58,751 nt of DNA from a bacterium (GCA_030615605.1 JAUWYY010000014.1:1-58751); one strand, 5' to 3'; shown: positions 25,714 through 35,293, counted from the first letter of the stretch. The notes: generated from the sequence alone by a model not told the origin. Numbers and translations: made by a program.

Positions 25714-25869
25714 ATGGGTAAAATGGTGATAGACTACAAAGCCTTAGACAATCTGGATACAGAAGCACTTCTTGAGTTCGAAGAAGAACTCAAGCGCAAG
25801 ATAGCTCGCGAAGCCCGGGATGATGGCGAGTCTGACAAGAAGGGGCGGGGCAGACGGCGGTACGGTTAG
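25714..25869 (+). CDS. Small protein of unknown function (51 residues)
   Basis: The frame starts MGKMVIDYKALDN, has an acidic amphipathic helix (LLEFEEELKRKIARE) and ends in a basic DKKGRGRRRYG tail. No ribosome-binding site precedes the ATG, but the strong promoter ends just upstream, consistent with leaderless translation; ATG 25723 is an alternative. It sits between purB and tRNA-Met. Composition and the clean frame suggest a real gene, perhaps RNA- or ribosome-associated from the basic tail. Function cannot be assigned. Confidence 0.5.
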   Translation: MGKMVIDYKALDNLDTEALLEFEEELKRKIAREARDDGESDKKGRGRRRYG

Positions 25870-25899
25870 TTAGCGGTCGTCGGTGGCAGTGAGACAGGT

Positions 25900-25976
25900 G
25901 GCGGAGTAGCTCAGTTGGTTAGAGCGCGCGGTTCATACCCGCGTAGTCGGGGGTTCGAATCCCTCCTCCGCTACCA
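25900..25976 (+). tRNA. tRNA-Met (CAT anticodon), elongator-type
   Basis: Complete cloverleaf with encoded CCA. Acceptor GGCGGAG pairs with CTCCGCT, with a G-U at the first pair. D stem GCTC/GAGC; anticodon stem CGCGG/CCGCG with loop TTCATAC (anticodon CAT); T arm GGGGG TTCGAAT CCCTC. The three consecutive G-C pairs of initiator tRNA are absent, so it is elongator Met or, if lysidine-modified, tRNA-Ile2; tilS is encoded 4 kb downstream. Confidence 0.95.
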
Positions 25977-26088
25977 ATTGTATTCATAGTCTCGTTTTTG
26001 CCCGACACCACCTCACGCCCCGCTGGTTGGCGTGCGGGGCGTACTGGTTGTCTTCCCGCTGGGGTGTGCTGGCAGGGAGCCCCGAAGT

Positions 26089-26517
26089 ATGAATGGCATA
26101 TCCAACGAGGACCTGCGCTGGCTGCTTGAGCTTGTTGAGCAGGAAGAACTGGCCGAAATTGAGGTGCATGTAGGGGAGTCACAGGTCATCGTGAGAACTT
26201 CTGAGGCTCTCGCTGCTAGCTCTCTGCGGTCCCAAGCCTCAGAGGACCAGGCCCAGCACGGTCCAGAGTTGGATGAGCATCATATACCTGTGCTTTCCCC
26301 GTTGGCGGGTGTTTTCTACCGCGGTCCCTCTTCGGATGTTGAGCCTTTTGTGGCCATTGGTGATGAGGTGGGCTACGGTGACACGGTCGGTCTGATTGAG
26401 GCGATGAAGTTGTTCAACGAAGTTCCCGCGCCCGCCACGGGTGTTATTGGCACTATCTTAGCGCAAGATGGCCAGCGAATTGCAGCAGACGAAGTGCTGA
26501 TGATCATCGAAACATAG
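26089..26517 (+). CDS. accB: Acetyl-CoA carboxylase biotin carboxyl carrier protein
   Basis: Carries biotin for malonyl-CoA formation. The C-terminal biotinyl domain (~65-142) contains the thumb region PLAGVFYRGPSSDVEPFV and the target EAMKLFNEV with Lys107. The N-terminal helix (~5-18) and a Ser/Ala/Gln-rich linker are typical. ATG 26089 was chosen: it gives the usual AccB N-terminus, whereas the open frame from 26032 lacks conserved sequence. accC is not adjacent, which is unusual. Its ligase birA is in the same window. Confidence 0.93.
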   Translation: MNGISNEDLRWLLELVEQEELAEIEVHVGESQVIVRTSEALAASSLRSQASEDQAQHGPELDEHHIPVLSPLAGVFYRGPSSDVEPFVAIGDEVGYGDTVGLIEAMKLFNEVPAPATGVIGTILAQDGQRIAADEVLMIIET

Positions 26518-26566
26518 CCAGATGGCACAGTGAGGTGGCTAAGCGCTGGGGGCAGGTGAGGATCAA

Positions 26567-27859
26567 ATGCGTGACGGAATCATACAAGTTGGGATACTGG
26601 GAGCCGGAGTGGTCGGCGGCGGGCTTTACCAGATCTTGCAGAAAAATGCCGAACACATACAGCAGGTGGCTGAAGTAAGCATTGAAGTGGCAGCCGTCTG
26701 TGATATTGACTGGGAGCGCCCTCGCGACTTTTCGGTGTCCCCGGGCCTCAGAACCACCGATGCTTATGAAGTTGTCAATGATCCGACCATTGACATAATC
26801 GTCGAGGCCATCGGCGGCACGGCGGCCGCGTTGGACTACGTGACCGCGGCAATCCAGGCGGGCAAGAGTGTGGTCACCCCCAACAAGGAGATGATCGCCT
26901 GTCACGGCGAGAAGATATTGGCGCTGGCCGCTCAGCACGGGGTAGATGTCCAGTTTGAGGGCAGTGTCGGCGGGGTCATACCGGTGCTGCGCTCGCTCAA
27001 AGAGAGTCTGGCATCCGCCCGGATTGACCAGATAATTGGTATTGTCAATGGGACGACCAACTATATTCTTACCGAGATGACCGAGGCAGGGACGCAGTTC
27101 GCGGAGGTGCTGGCCGCCGCCCAGCGCGAGGGCTATGCAGAAGCTGACCCCACTGCTGACATTGAGGGTATTGATGCTGTCAACAAGCTGGCAATTCTGG
27201 CGGCGCTGGCTTTTGGCGTCCGCGTGCCGGTCGAAGAAATATACAGGGAGGGCATATCGCAGATCACGCCGACGGATATTGACTATGCCCGGCAGATGGG
27301 GTATGTAATCAAGCTACTGGCAATCGGCACCCGAGATGGGAGCCAACTGGAGCTGCGCGTTCACCCGGCCCTGCTGCCCGCTCAACACCCACTGGCGGCG
27401 GTGCGGGGGGTTTTCAACGCGATATTCGTCCGTGGCCCCGAGTGCGGTGAGGTAATGCTGTACGGGCGTGGTGCAGGCGCGCTGCCCACCGGCACGGCTG
27501 TGGCGGGCGATGTCATTGACTGCGCGCGCAACATCGTCCATGGCAGTAGGGGGCGAACCCAATGCAGTTGCGAGGGGGAAGCCCGCCTGCGGCCGATGGG
27601 TGAAATTGAGAGCAGTGCTTATGTGCGGATGAGCGTGACCGATCAACCAGGTGTTCTGGGACGGATTGCCACGTTGCTGGGCCAGGAGAGCGTCAGCATT
27701 GAGTCAGTTATCCAGAAATCATCGGGTAATGATGTCGCCGAAATCGTTTGGGTTATGCACAAAGGACCGGAGCAGCACCTGCAGGCGGCGCTAAGTACCA
27801 TCGAGGAGCTGGACGTCGTCGAGCAGATATGCAGCGTGATTCGGGTGGTGGATGAATAG
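26567..27859 (+). CDS. hom: Homoserine dehydrogenase
   Basis: Reduces aspartate semialdehyde to homoserine. NAD(P)-binding GAGVVGGGLYQ at the N-terminus; core TPNKEMIACHG, FEGSVGGVIPVLRSLKE, GIVNGTTNYILTEM and the catalytic region EGYAEADPTADIEG. A C-terminal ACT domain (~350-430, YVRMSVTDQPGVLGRIATLLG) indicates feedback control by threonine. 430 residues, normal. It abuts thrC, its pathway partner, with overlapping stop and start (TAGTG). Confidence 0.96.
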   Translation: MRDGIIQVGILGAGVVGGGLYQILQKNAEHIQQVAEVSIEVAAVCDIDWERPRDFSVSPGLRTTDAYEVVNDPTIDIIVEAIGGTAAALDYVTAAIQAGKSVVTPNKEMIACHGEKILALAAQHGVDVQFEGSVGGVIPVLRSLKESLASARIDQIIGIVNGTTNYILTEMTEAGTQFAEVLAAAQREGYAEADPTADIEGIDAVNKLAILAALAFGVRVPVEEIYREGISQITPTDIDYARQMGYVIKLLAIGTRDGSQLELRVHPALLPAQHPLAAVRGVFNAIFVRGPECGEVMLYGRGAGALPTGTAVAGDVIDCARNIVHGSRGRTQCSCEGEARLRPMGEIESSAYVRMSVTDQPGVLGRIATLLGQESVSIESVIQKSSGNDVAEIVWVMHKGPEQHLQAALSTIEELDVVEQICSVIRVVDE

Positions 27860-28950
27860 TGGTGGGCACTCGCGGCGGACCTGCTGGGCACTGGCGCGGA
27901 GTAATCGAGGAATACCGCCAGTATCTTCCCGTCACTGAGCAGACGCCGGTGGTGACGTTGCTGGAAGGCGATACCCCGCTGATCCCCTCGCGGGTCATCG
28001 GCCCGCAGTTGCCCGGCAGTATTGACCTGTATTTCAAATACGAGGGGGTCAATCCCACCGCTTCGTTCAAAGACCGTGGGATGACCCTGGCCGTCTCCAA
28101 AGCCAAGGAAGATGGCGCTCAGGTGACGATGTGCGCTTCTACGGGCAATACCTCAGCATCGGCGGCGGCATATTCAGCGATAGCTGGGATGCAATCGGTA
28201 GTGCTCATCCCCGACGGCTATGTGGCGCTGGGCAAGCTATCTCAGGCCCTGGCCCATGGGGCACGCGTTATTCAGATTGCGGGAAATTTCGATGATTGTC
28301 TGGGTATCGTGCGCAAGATTACTGACGACTATCCGGTGGCGCTGGTTAATTCGCTTAATCCGTATCGCCTGGAGGGTCAGAAGACCGCGGCGTTTGAAGT
28401 CTGCGACGCACTGGGCGGTCCGCCCGATTTTCATGCCCTGCCCGTGGGCAATGCCGGCAATATTACTGCCTACTGGTGGGGATATGAGCAATATCGTGAA
28501 GCGGGCAAGATTGACTGTTTGCCGCGGATGCTGGGCTTTCAAGCGGAGGGCGCTGCACCAATGGTGCGGGGCGCGCCAGTGGCCAATCCCGAGACGATTG
28601 CCACTGCTATTCGCATCGGCAACCCTGCCCGCTGGCAGGAGGCAGCGGCAGCGGTAGAGAACTCCCAGGGTCTGGTGCGAACTGTCACCGACGAAGAGAT
28701 ACTGGCCGCCTACGGCAAACTGGGCAGCAGCGAAGGAGTATTTGTCGAGCCTGCTTCGGCGGCCGGTGTTGCCGGAATAATCAAGCTGGCTGACGAGGGT
28801 TTCTTTGGTGACGAGCCGGCAGTGGTAGTCTGCACTTTGACTGGTCATGGTCTGAAAGATCCCGACCGGGCGGTGGCAATGGTCGAGAAGCCGGAGAAGG
28901 CCCCGGCCCAGACCGAAGCAGTCGTCGAGATGCTGGGCCTGGCGAAATAA
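27859..28950 (+). CDS. thrC: Threonine synthase
   Basis: PLP enzyme converting O-phosphohomoserine to threonine. PLP lysine in NPTASFKDRGMTLAVS; CASTGNTSASAAAYSA binds the cofactor phosphate; GNAGNITAYWWGYEQY is typical of this family. 363 residues corresponds to the short class. Start is GTG 27859 or the adjacent GTG 27862. Cotranscribed with hom. Confidence 0.95.
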   Translation: MVGTRGGPAGHWRGVIEEYRQYLPVTEQTPVVTLLEGDTPLIPSRVIGPQLPGSIDLYFKYEGVNPTASFKDRGMTLAVSKAKEDGAQVTMCASTGNTSASAAAYSAIAGMQSVVLIPDGYVALGKLSQALAHGARVIQIAGNFDDCLGIVRKITDDYPVALVNSLNPYRLEGQKTAAFEVCDALGGPPDFHALPVGNAGNITAYWWGYEQYREAGKIDCLPRMLGFQAEGAAPMVRGAPVANPETIATAIRIGNPARWQEAAAAVENSQGLVRTVTDEEILAAYGKLGSSEGVFVEPASAAGVAGIIKLADEGFFGDEPAVVVCTLTGHGLKDPDRAVAMVEKPEKAPAQTEAVVEMLGLAK

Positions 28951-28978
28951 CATCACAGAGCTGACGGAGGTTCTAACT

Positions 28979-29878
28979 GTGTCCGAAACTGCGGAAAAGA
29001 CAATTCTGACCACGCATCTGTCGGGAGCGGACTGCCGGCGCTCGGGAAAGGTGCGAGACATATACGAATTCGGCAATAATCTTCTCATTGTGGCCACGGA
29101 TCGCATATCTTGCTTTGATGTAGTGATGCCTAATGGCATTCCCGGCAAGGGGAAAATACTCACGAAAATATCGGAATTCTGGTTTGAGAAAACTGAGCAT
29201 ATCGTGCTCAATCATCTGATTTCCACCGACACAAGCGATTTTCCCGAAGCAGTGGCGGAATATCGCGAACTGCTCGAAGGACGCTCAATGTGGGTACGCG
29301 AGGCTAAAGTTGTGCCGGTTGAGTGTGTAGTGCGGGGCTACCTGGCCGACTCAGCCTGGAGCTCCTATCAGGAGACCGGGCAGATCTGTGGCCACGCGCT
29401 GCCCGAAGGTCTGGTGGAGGCTGACAAGCTTCCTGAGCCGATTTTCACGCCCGAGACTAAGGCTACCTCGGGGCATGATATCAAGATCACCCGCGAGGAG
29501 ATGGCCCAGATTACTGGCCAGCGGCTGGCCGAGGATCTGGAGCAAGAATCGCTGAAGCTTTATGAATTCGGAGCCGAGTATGCTGCGGAATGCGGGTTTA
29601 TTTTGGCTGATGCCAAGTTCGAATTTGGCCTCATCAACGGTGAGTTGATTCTCGTTGACGAAGTTTTCACCCCCGATGCCTCGCGATATTGGGACCTGGA
29701 CAAGTGGGAGCCCGGCCGTCCTCAAGAGTCGTTCGATAAGCAGTACGTCCGCGACTACCTGGAGACGCTGGACTGGGACAAGGAGCCGCCTGCTCCGCAA
29801 CTTCCTGCTGAGGTCGTGGCACGCACTCGCGAAATCTATCAGGAGACAATGCAGCGGCTGCTGCAGCCGGGTGAGTAA
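28979..29878 (+). CDS. purC: Phosphoribosylaminoimidazole-succinocarboxamide synthase
   Basis: Purine pathway ligase forming SAICAR. Conserved GKVRDIYEF, TDRISCFDVVMPNGIPGKG, RSMWVREAKVVPVECVVRGY and DEVFTPDASRYWD. At 299 residues it is the yeast-like longer type common in many phyla. Start is a GTG with ACGGAGG upstream. Its product is the substrate of purB. Confidence 0.96.
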   Translation: MSETAEKTILTTHLSGADCRRSGKVRDIYEFGNNLLIVATDRISCFDVVMPNGIPGKGKILTKISEFWFEKTEHIVLNHLISTDTSDFPEAVAEYRELLEGRSMWVREAKVVPVECVVRGYLADSAWSSYQETGQICGHALPEGLVEADKLPEPIFTPETKATSGHDIKITREEMAQITGQRLAEDLEQESLKLYEFGAEYAAECGFILADAKFEFGLINGELILVDEVFTPDASRYWDLDKWEPGRPQESFDKQYVRDYLETLDWDKEPPAPQLPAEVVARTREIYQETMQRLLQPGE

Positions 29879-29994
29879 CCTGCTCATTCCACGCCAGCTC
29901 CACTGTCCGGCCTGCTGCTGGCTGTATTGTTGGCCAGGCCTGTGCTGCCAGAAGCGATATTCACGGATAATGGCTAAGGGGAAGCTTGGTCGCA

Positions 29995-31455
29995 ATGACG
30001 GGTAATGGGGGCAACCTGCGGCAACAGGTTCAGGGGACGATCCGCCGCTACCAGATGCTACAGGCCAGCGGGAGGGTGCTTGTGGCGGTCTCCGGCGGGC
30101 CTGATTCGATCGGCCTGCTGCATCTGCTATCTTCGTTCCGCGATGAGTTAGGCATTGAACTGGCGGTAGCTCATCTCAACCACCAACTGCGCGGCGAGCA
30201 AGCTGCCCAGGACGAAGCATACGTGCGGCGGCTGTGTGCGGATTGGGACCTGCCCTGTTATGTGACTTGCGATGATGTTACGGCCCGGGCGCGTGAAGAG
30301 GGTCTTTCGTTGGAGGAGGCAGGACGCTACGCTCGTTATGAGTACTTCACGACTCTGGCGGACCAGCACGGCTTCGACCGGGTAACACTGGGCCATACGG
30401 CCACCGACCGGGTTGAGACTTTGCTTATCAATCTGCTGCGGGGGTCGGGCTTGCACGGACTGCGTAGCATTCCGCCGGTGCGCGGCATATTCATTCGGCC
30501 ATTGATTGCCAGCCGTCGGGAGGCCATCGCCGAATACTGCAAGCAACAGGGCCTGGACCCGCGCTGTGACGAGAGCAATTTGGAGCCTTCTCATTTTCTA
30601 CGTAACAAGATCAGGCTTCAGTTGTTGCCATTGCTGGGCGAGGAATATAGCGAGGACCCGCACGAGGCGCTGCTGCGCGTGATTCGGGCTGCCGAAGAGG
30701 AGCTGGCCTGGACTGAGCCGCTGGTGGAGACGGAATTCGAGGAGGTAGCATCCGTCGGGGCAGATAATGTCAGACTCGACCGCCCGAGACTGCGCGAGCT
30801 GCCGGCGGGGCTGCAGCAACGACTATTGCGGCGGGCGCTGGTAGAGCTGTCAGGGGCAGCGACTGATGTGGGCGAGGTCCATTACGGCGCCCTGCGTGAG
30901 CTGATTGACCAGGGCCAGACTGGCGCGGAGTTGCACCTGCCGGGGGGAGTTCTAGCCAGAGTTGGGTATACTGAAATTGAGTTAATACATGGCGAAAGGG
31001 CGCAACGCCAGCCTGAAGAGGAGAAGCCCTGGTGTCACGAGCTGTTAGTACCAGGCACTATAGAGATACCGGAAGTCGGGACGCTGGTGCGCGCGGAGCT
31101 TCTGGCTGAGCGCCCCAGTGAACTTGGGAATGCGGCAGACCGTCATATTATTGTGGATGGGGATGCTGCCGGATCGGTGCTGTACGTGCGCAACTGGCAG
31201 CCAGGCGACTGGATGCAGCCACTGGGTATGGGCGGTCACAAGAAACTGCAGGATCTGTTTGTGGATGAGAAGATCCCGCAGCAACGGCGTGGTTGCATTC
31301 CGTTGGTGGTTGACAGCCAGGACAGAATTATTTGGGCTGTTGGGCTGCGGATGGGGGAGAAGTTTCGCGTAACAGAGAACACAACGAAATTCTTGAAACT
31401 GTCGGGGCTGCCTCTGACCCATAAGATGCCCAGTCCGACAGACGTTGAGGAGTAG
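29995..31455 (+). CDS. tilS: tRNA(Ile)-lysidine synthetase
   Basis: Converts the wobble C of tRNA-Ile(CAU) to lysidine. The PP-loop SGGPDSIGLLHLL is present near residue 32, followed by AHLNHQLRGEQA and LGHTATDRVETLLINLLRGSGL. The C-terminal TilS domain (~370-470: NWQPGDWMQPLGMGGHKKLQDLFVDEKIP) completes the enzyme. ATG 29995 has AGGGGAAG 10 nt upstream; a TTG at 29986 is less likely. It overlaps the region just ahead of ftsH, a common neighbour. Confidence 0.94.
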   Translation: MTGNGGNLRQQVQGTIRRYQMLQASGRVLVAVSGGPDSIGLLHLLSSFRDELGIELAVAHLNHQLRGEQAAQDEAYVRRLCADWDLPCYVTCDDVTARAREEGLSLEEAGRYARYEYFTTLADQHGFDRVTLGHTATDRVETLLINLLRGSGLHGLRSIPPVRGIFIRPLIASRREAIAEYCKQQGLDPRCDESNLEPSHFLRNKIRLQLLPLLGEEYSEDPHEALLRVIRAAEEELAWTEPLVETEFEEVASVGADNVRLDRPRLRELPAGLQQRLLRRALVELSGAATDVGEVHYGALRELIDQGQTGAELHLPGGVLARVGYTEIELIHGERAQRQPEEEKPWCHELLVPGTIEIPEVGTLVRAELLAERPSELGNAADRHIIVDGDAAGSVLYVRNWQPGDWMQPLGMGGHKKLQDLFVDEKIPQQRRGCIPLVVDSQDRIIWAVGLRMGEKFRVTENTTKFLKLSGLPLTHKMPSPTDVEE

Positions 31456-31462
31456 CAGCTAT

Positions 31463-33421
31463 ATGAACAGGCACAATCCGTTGGTCACGATACTGGTTAT
31501 CGCCGCAGTTGCAGCGGCGTTTGTGATGATTCCGAAGCTGTCGAATCAGGTGCAGACGCTCAAGACATACGAATACTATAGCGACTTCATCGCTGATCTG
31601 GACGCGGGCAAGGTCGCGACGATGCGAGTCACCGGCGGTAAGCGAGTCGAGGGCGAATTCAGGCCGGATGCGTTTGTCGCTGGCGGGCAAGTCTTCGAGA
31701 AATACAAGGTGCAGGCTGAACTGGATGCGCAGACGATCGCCCAGCTCATAGAGGAGCACCCCGAAGTCCAGATTGCCCCGGTGCCCGGCTCCTGGACCGA
31801 CAACTTGCTGGGCTTACTGGGCACGCTTCTTATTCCGATAGCCATACTGCTATTCTTCTGGTTATTCATCATGCGGCAGATGCGCGGAGCCGGGGGCCAG
31901 GCCTTCAACTTCGGACGCAGTCAGGCCAAGCTGCTGAGCGAGAATATGAGGCAGATCACCTTTGACGACGTGGCGGGTATGAGCGAGGTCAAAGAGGAAC
32001 TGGAGGAGATCGTCGAGTTTCTCAAGGAGCCGGAGCGGTTCCGCAAGCTGGGCGCTACCATTCCCCATGGAGTGCTGCTGGTCGGCCCGCCGGGCTGTGG
32101 CAAGACACTGCTGGCCCGAGCTGTCGCCGGTCAGGCTGGAGTGGCCTTTTTCTTCCTGAGTGGGGCCGACTTCGTGGAGATGTTCGTCGGTGTGGGGGCC
32201 TCGCGCGTGCGCGATCTGTTCAAAGAGGCCAAGCAACACCTGCCGGCTATCATATTCATAGATGAGTTGGATGCAGTCGGGCGGCTGCGCGGCGCGGGCC
32301 TGGGCGGTGGTCACGATGAGCGCGAACAGACGCTCAACGCGCTACTAGTGGAGATGGACGGCTTCGATCCTAACGCCGATATCATCATTTTGGCAGCGAC
32401 CAATCGCCCCGACATTCTGGATCCGGCGCTGCTGCGTCCCGGCCGCTTCGACCGTCAGGTCGTCGTGCCCAACCCGGATGTCAGAGAACGCGAGCAGATT
32501 CTCGAGCTGTACGCCAAAGATAAGCCCATCGCCGAGGGAGTTGACCTCCCGGTGTTGGCTAAGCGCACACCGGGCTTCTCAGGTGCTGATCTGGAGAATC
32601 TGGTCAACGAAGCGGCTCTGCTGGCCGGGCGGCGGCGCCTGGAGCAGATAACTATAGCTGAGTTTGACGAGGCAGTGGAACGGGTTCTGGCTGGGCCGGA
32701 ACGCAAAAGCCGGGTGATAAGTGACGACCAGCGCAAGGTGCTGGCTTACCACGAGGGCGGCCACGCGTTGGTTGGCAGCATGCTGCCCGACTTTGACAAG
32801 ACTTACAAGGTCACCATTCTGCAGCGAGGAATGGCCATGGGCTATACCATAAACCTGCCCAGAGAAGACCGATACATGATCTTCAGCAACGAGCTGCGCG
32901 ATCGGATGACCCAGGCCCTGGCGGGTCGGGCCACTGAAGCGTTGGTATTCGACGACATCACCACAGGCGCGGCCAATGATCTGGAGAGGGTCAGTCAAAT
33001 GGCCCGGCAGATGGTGACTGAGTACGGTATGAGCGCCGAGCTGGGGCCTATCACCTATGGCCGAAAGAGCGGTGCGGTCTTCCTGGGCAAGGAGCTGGTC
33101 GAAGAGCGCAACTATTCCGAGGAAGCAGCCTGCAAGATTGACCAGGAGGTCCGGCGCCTGATTGATGAAGCTTACAATCGGGCCACGCAGATAATCCAGG
33201 AGCATCGTGACAAGCTGGGCGTGCTTGTTGAGGCTCTGCTTGAGTATGAGAGCCTGACAATGGAGCAAGTCGAGTCCCTGCTGGAGCATGGCGAGATGCC
33301 CCAGGAAGAAGAGCAGCCTGAGGCTAAAGCAGCAGCCTCTCCGGAGCCTGAAGCAGAAAGCGTGGAGACTCAGCAATCACCGGGTGTCGTGCCCGAACGG
33401 CCCTTGCCCGAAGTATCTTAA
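31463..33421 (+). CDS. ftsH: ATP-dependent zinc metalloprotease FtsH
   Basis: Membrane-bound AAA+ protease for quality control and regulated proteolysis. Two TM segments (~7-24 and ~115-137) bracket a periplasmic domain. Walker A GPPGCGKT at 208-215; Walker [15 protein letters not shown] region [13 protein letters not shown]. The zinc motif reads HEGGH instead of the usual HEAGH. C-terminal acidic/Pro tail. ATG 31463 has GAGGAG 10 nt upstream; the TTG at 31445 overlaps tilS. Unit tilS-ftsH-folK. Confidence 0.95.
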   Translation: MNRHNPLVTILVIAAVAAAFVMIPKLSNQVQTLKTYEYYSDFIADLDAGKVATMRVTGGKRVEGEFRPDAFVAGGQVFEKYKVQAELDAQTIAQLIEEHPEVQIAPVPGSWTDNLLGLLGTLLIPIAILLFFWLFIMRQMRGAGGQAFNFGRSQAKLLSENMRQITFDDVAGMSEVKEELEEIVEFLKEPERFRKLGATIPHGVLLVGPPGCGKTLLARAVAGQAGVAFFFLSGADFVEMFVGVGASRVRDLFKEAKQHLPAIIFIDELDAVGRLRGAGLGGGHDEREQTLNALLVEMDGFDPNADIIILAATNRPDILDPALLRPGRFDRQVVVPNPDVREREQILELYAKDKPIAEGVDLPVLAKRTPGFSGADLENLVNEAALLAGRRRLEQITIAEFDEAVERVLAGPERKSRVISDDQRKVLAYHEGGHALVGSMLPDFDKTYKVTILQRGMAMGYTINLPREDRYMIFSNELRDRMTQALAGRATEALVFDDITTGAANDLERVSQMARQMVTEYGMSAELGPITYGRKSGAVFLGKELVEERNYSEEAACKIDQEVRRLIDEAYNRATQIIQEHRDKLGVLVEALLEYESLTMEQVESLLEHGEMPQEEEQPEAKAAASPEPEAESVETQQSPGVVPERPLPEVS

Positions 33422-33435
33422 GGCCTGGTGGTGTT

Positions 33436-33927
33436 GTGAACGCCAAAACAACGGTTACCTGCTATCTAGGGTTGGGCAGCAATATCGGCGACCGCGGGGC
33501 CAATCTGGCTGAAGCCGTACAACGTCTCGCACAAATCCCAGCCGTTGAGATTGTTAGGACCTCATCAATATATGAAACAGCTCCGGTTGGTCCCCAGGAT
33601 CAACCGGATTTTTTTAACCAGGTGGTGCAGGCAGAGGTGAACTGCACGCCGCGGCAATTGCTCGAGCTTGTCCAGGGAATTGAGCAGAAGATGGGGCGTG
33701 TACACACGCGACGCTGGGGCGAGCGGATCATTGATATAGATGTCCTGTTGTATGGCGACGAGACGATAGACGAATCGGACCTGCAGATCCCTCATCCCCG
33801 CATGCTGGCCCGCCAGTTTGTGCTGGTGCCCCTGGCCGAGATTGCCCCTGACCTGGTACTCTCCGATGGGCGTCGGGCCGCCGATGCCGCCGCCGGTGGC
33901 GCGCAGGTCCGCCGCGTCGAGCTGTGA
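33436..33927 (+). CDS. folK: 2-amino-4-hydroxy-6-hydroxymethyldihydropteridine pyrophosphokinase
   Basis: Pyrophosphoryl transfer in folate synthesis. Hallmarks: YLGLGSNIGDRGANLAEA, YETAPVGPQDQPDFFNQVV, RWGERIIDIDVLLYG, and IPHPRMLARQFVLVPLAEI. 163 residues, normal. Start is GTG 33436, 14 nt after ftsH. No other folate genes are adjacent. It converges with the presenilin-like gene, 9 nt apart. Confidence 0.95.
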   Translation: MNAKTTVTCYLGLGSNIGDRGANLAEAVQRLAQIPAVEIVRTSSIYETAPVGPQDQPDFFNQVVQAEVNCTPRQLLELVQGIEQKMGRVHTRRWGERIIDIDVLLYGDETIDESDLQIPHPRMLARQFVLVPLAEIAPDLVLSDGRRAADAAAGGAQVRRVEL

Positions 33928-33936
33928 CCATTGTGC

Positions 33937-34830
33937 TCACAACACCTGGGCCAATATCCAGGCCGCCACCGCGAGCAGGCCAATAATCAGCACCGCTAGC
34001 CCCATTGCCTTTTTCTCCGGGCGAGTCAGCCGGAACTGGCCCCAGTTGGCTACTGCAAAGCCCCCGGCGATAAATGGCAGCAGCGGAACGCCGATCAGCG
34101 TGGGGACCAGCCACTGGATAGCCATGCCGGCGGCTGTCGCTGCCAGCACCAGCCAGGCAGTGCGCACCATGTCGAATCGGAACCTGGCTGCTGCGCCGAG
34201 CAGCGCGGCCAGGAATATGAAGTCGCCCAGGCCGATGAAGTTGGACACTGCCAGTCCGGCCAGCCCCTCAGCGCCGACCGCCGAACCGATCTTAGGGATG
34301 GCCACCGAGACGCTTTGGACGAATTCGGGGTAATTCTGCAGCATCATACCGGTGGGCCCGGCGTAAACCGTGAAGATATCCACCACGGCTACTGTCGCGC
34401 AGACAGGCAGTAGGATGCTGCTTGTCCGGAACAGCCGCGATATCACCCGCCCCAGCCACAGGCACGCCAGCAGAAAAACTACGGTAGCAACGGGTGCGAT
34501 AAGCAGGCGATTGAGGTGGCTTTGGCCGGCCAGTCTGATCAGGCCCAGCCACAGGCCCACTGAGATAGCCATCAGACCCACTTCACGGAGCACTGATAGA
34601 TGCAGACGAGCGCCATTGACTAGCAGCATCACCGACAACGCTGCCAGCAGCAGCGTCGCCAGAAGCGATCCAACCAAGACGGCAATTGGCCCGTATCCGG
34701 GGGGAAGGGGAACCAGGGGGGTGGCGACAAACAGGACATATATGCAAATCGCCAGCAGGACCAATTTCCCTACTGGCGAGCGCAAAAACACCCAGCTACT
34801 GGCGGCGTCTGCCCCGCTGGTCTCACTCAT
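33937..34830 (-). CDS. Presenilin-like GxGD intramembrane aspartyl protease homologue (putative)
   Basis: 297-residue polytopic protein with about nine hydrophobic segments. Two intramembrane Asp residues sit in the presenilin/signal-peptide-peptidase pattern: D151 in VAVVDIFTVYAGPTGMML and D203 in the GxGD motif NFIGLGDFIFLAALLG. The latter closely resembles the GLGDFIF strand of eukaryotic presenilin. A C-terminal PLLPF (249-253) could be the PAL-motif counterpart. The residue before D151 is Val where the family usually has Tyr. These features suggest a bacterial intramembrane aspartyl protease. A non-proteolytic homologue is the alternative. Probably cotranscribed with the small gene at 34873. 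Confidence 0.6.
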   Translation of the reverse strand: MSETSGADAASSWVFLRSPVGKLVLLAICIYVLFVATPLVPLPPGYGPIAVLVGSLLATLLLAALSVMLLVNGARLHLSVLREVGLMAISVGLWLGLIRLAGQSHLNRLLIAPVATVVFLLACLWLGRVISRLFRTSSILLPVCATVAVVDIFTVYAGPTGMMLQNYPEFVQSVSVAIPKIGSAVGAEGLAGLAVSNFIGLGDFIFLAALLGAAARFRFDMVRTAWLVLAATAAGMAIQWLVPTLIGVPLLPFIAGGFAVANWGQFRLTRPEKKAMGLAVLIIGLLAVAAWILAQVL

Positions 34831-34872
34831 TGCGGGTGCCTCCGTTCACACCGGATGCGGATGCGTCGGCGG

Positions 34873-35211
34873 CTAGGCGCATTCTGTTGCTGACAGCCAC
34901 TGACCGCCTTCCACAGTATGGTCGGTGGGCCGCTTGTCGGCGTCGAAATGCACAGTGAGCCGCACCGGACCATGGCAGCAACTCCCCACCAGGTCCTTCT
35001 TCAGCACATAGCCGGCGACGGTGGGTGGTGTATCTTTATCTGCAGTGGACAGGTATTGTTTCTGGAGTTCGTAGGCTTTTTCGATGCGCGTCGCGATTTT
35101 CTGGCCGCAATCACATTGTACAGTAATCCGCATTACTGGCGCGTTGCCGTTGTTATTCTCGTTGGGCTGGCCCAGCAGCAGATCGCGGATCCTGTCTACC
35201 AAAGTAGTCAT
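34873..35211 (-). CDS. Unknown 112-residue protein with cysteine clusters
   Basis: Not recognised. A polar N-terminus rich in Asn leads to CDCGQKIATRIEKAYELQ and later GSCCHGPVRLTVHFDADK. The clustered Cys residues and the CH pair could bind a metal, but this is inference. It lies 42 nt upstream of the presenilin-like gene on the same strand, behind a clear promoter, so the two likely form one unit. Confidence 0.65.
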   Translation of the reverse strand: MTTLVDRIRDLLLGQPNENNNGNAPVMRITVQCDCGQKIATRIEKAYELQKQYLSTADKDTPPTVAGYVLKKDLVGSCCHGPVRLTVHFDADKRPTDHTVEGGQWLSATECA

Positions 35212-35293
35212 ATTGGTGCTAACTCCTCAACTCATAGACTGAGGCTGTGAAAGCCTTCCAGTGGACGGCAGTTTATCAGGTACAAGCGCTGGA

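Noticed and set aside
34370-34876. 168-residue plus-strand frame
   Set aside because: Thr/Arg/Ser-rich antisense of the hydrophobic presenilin-like gene.
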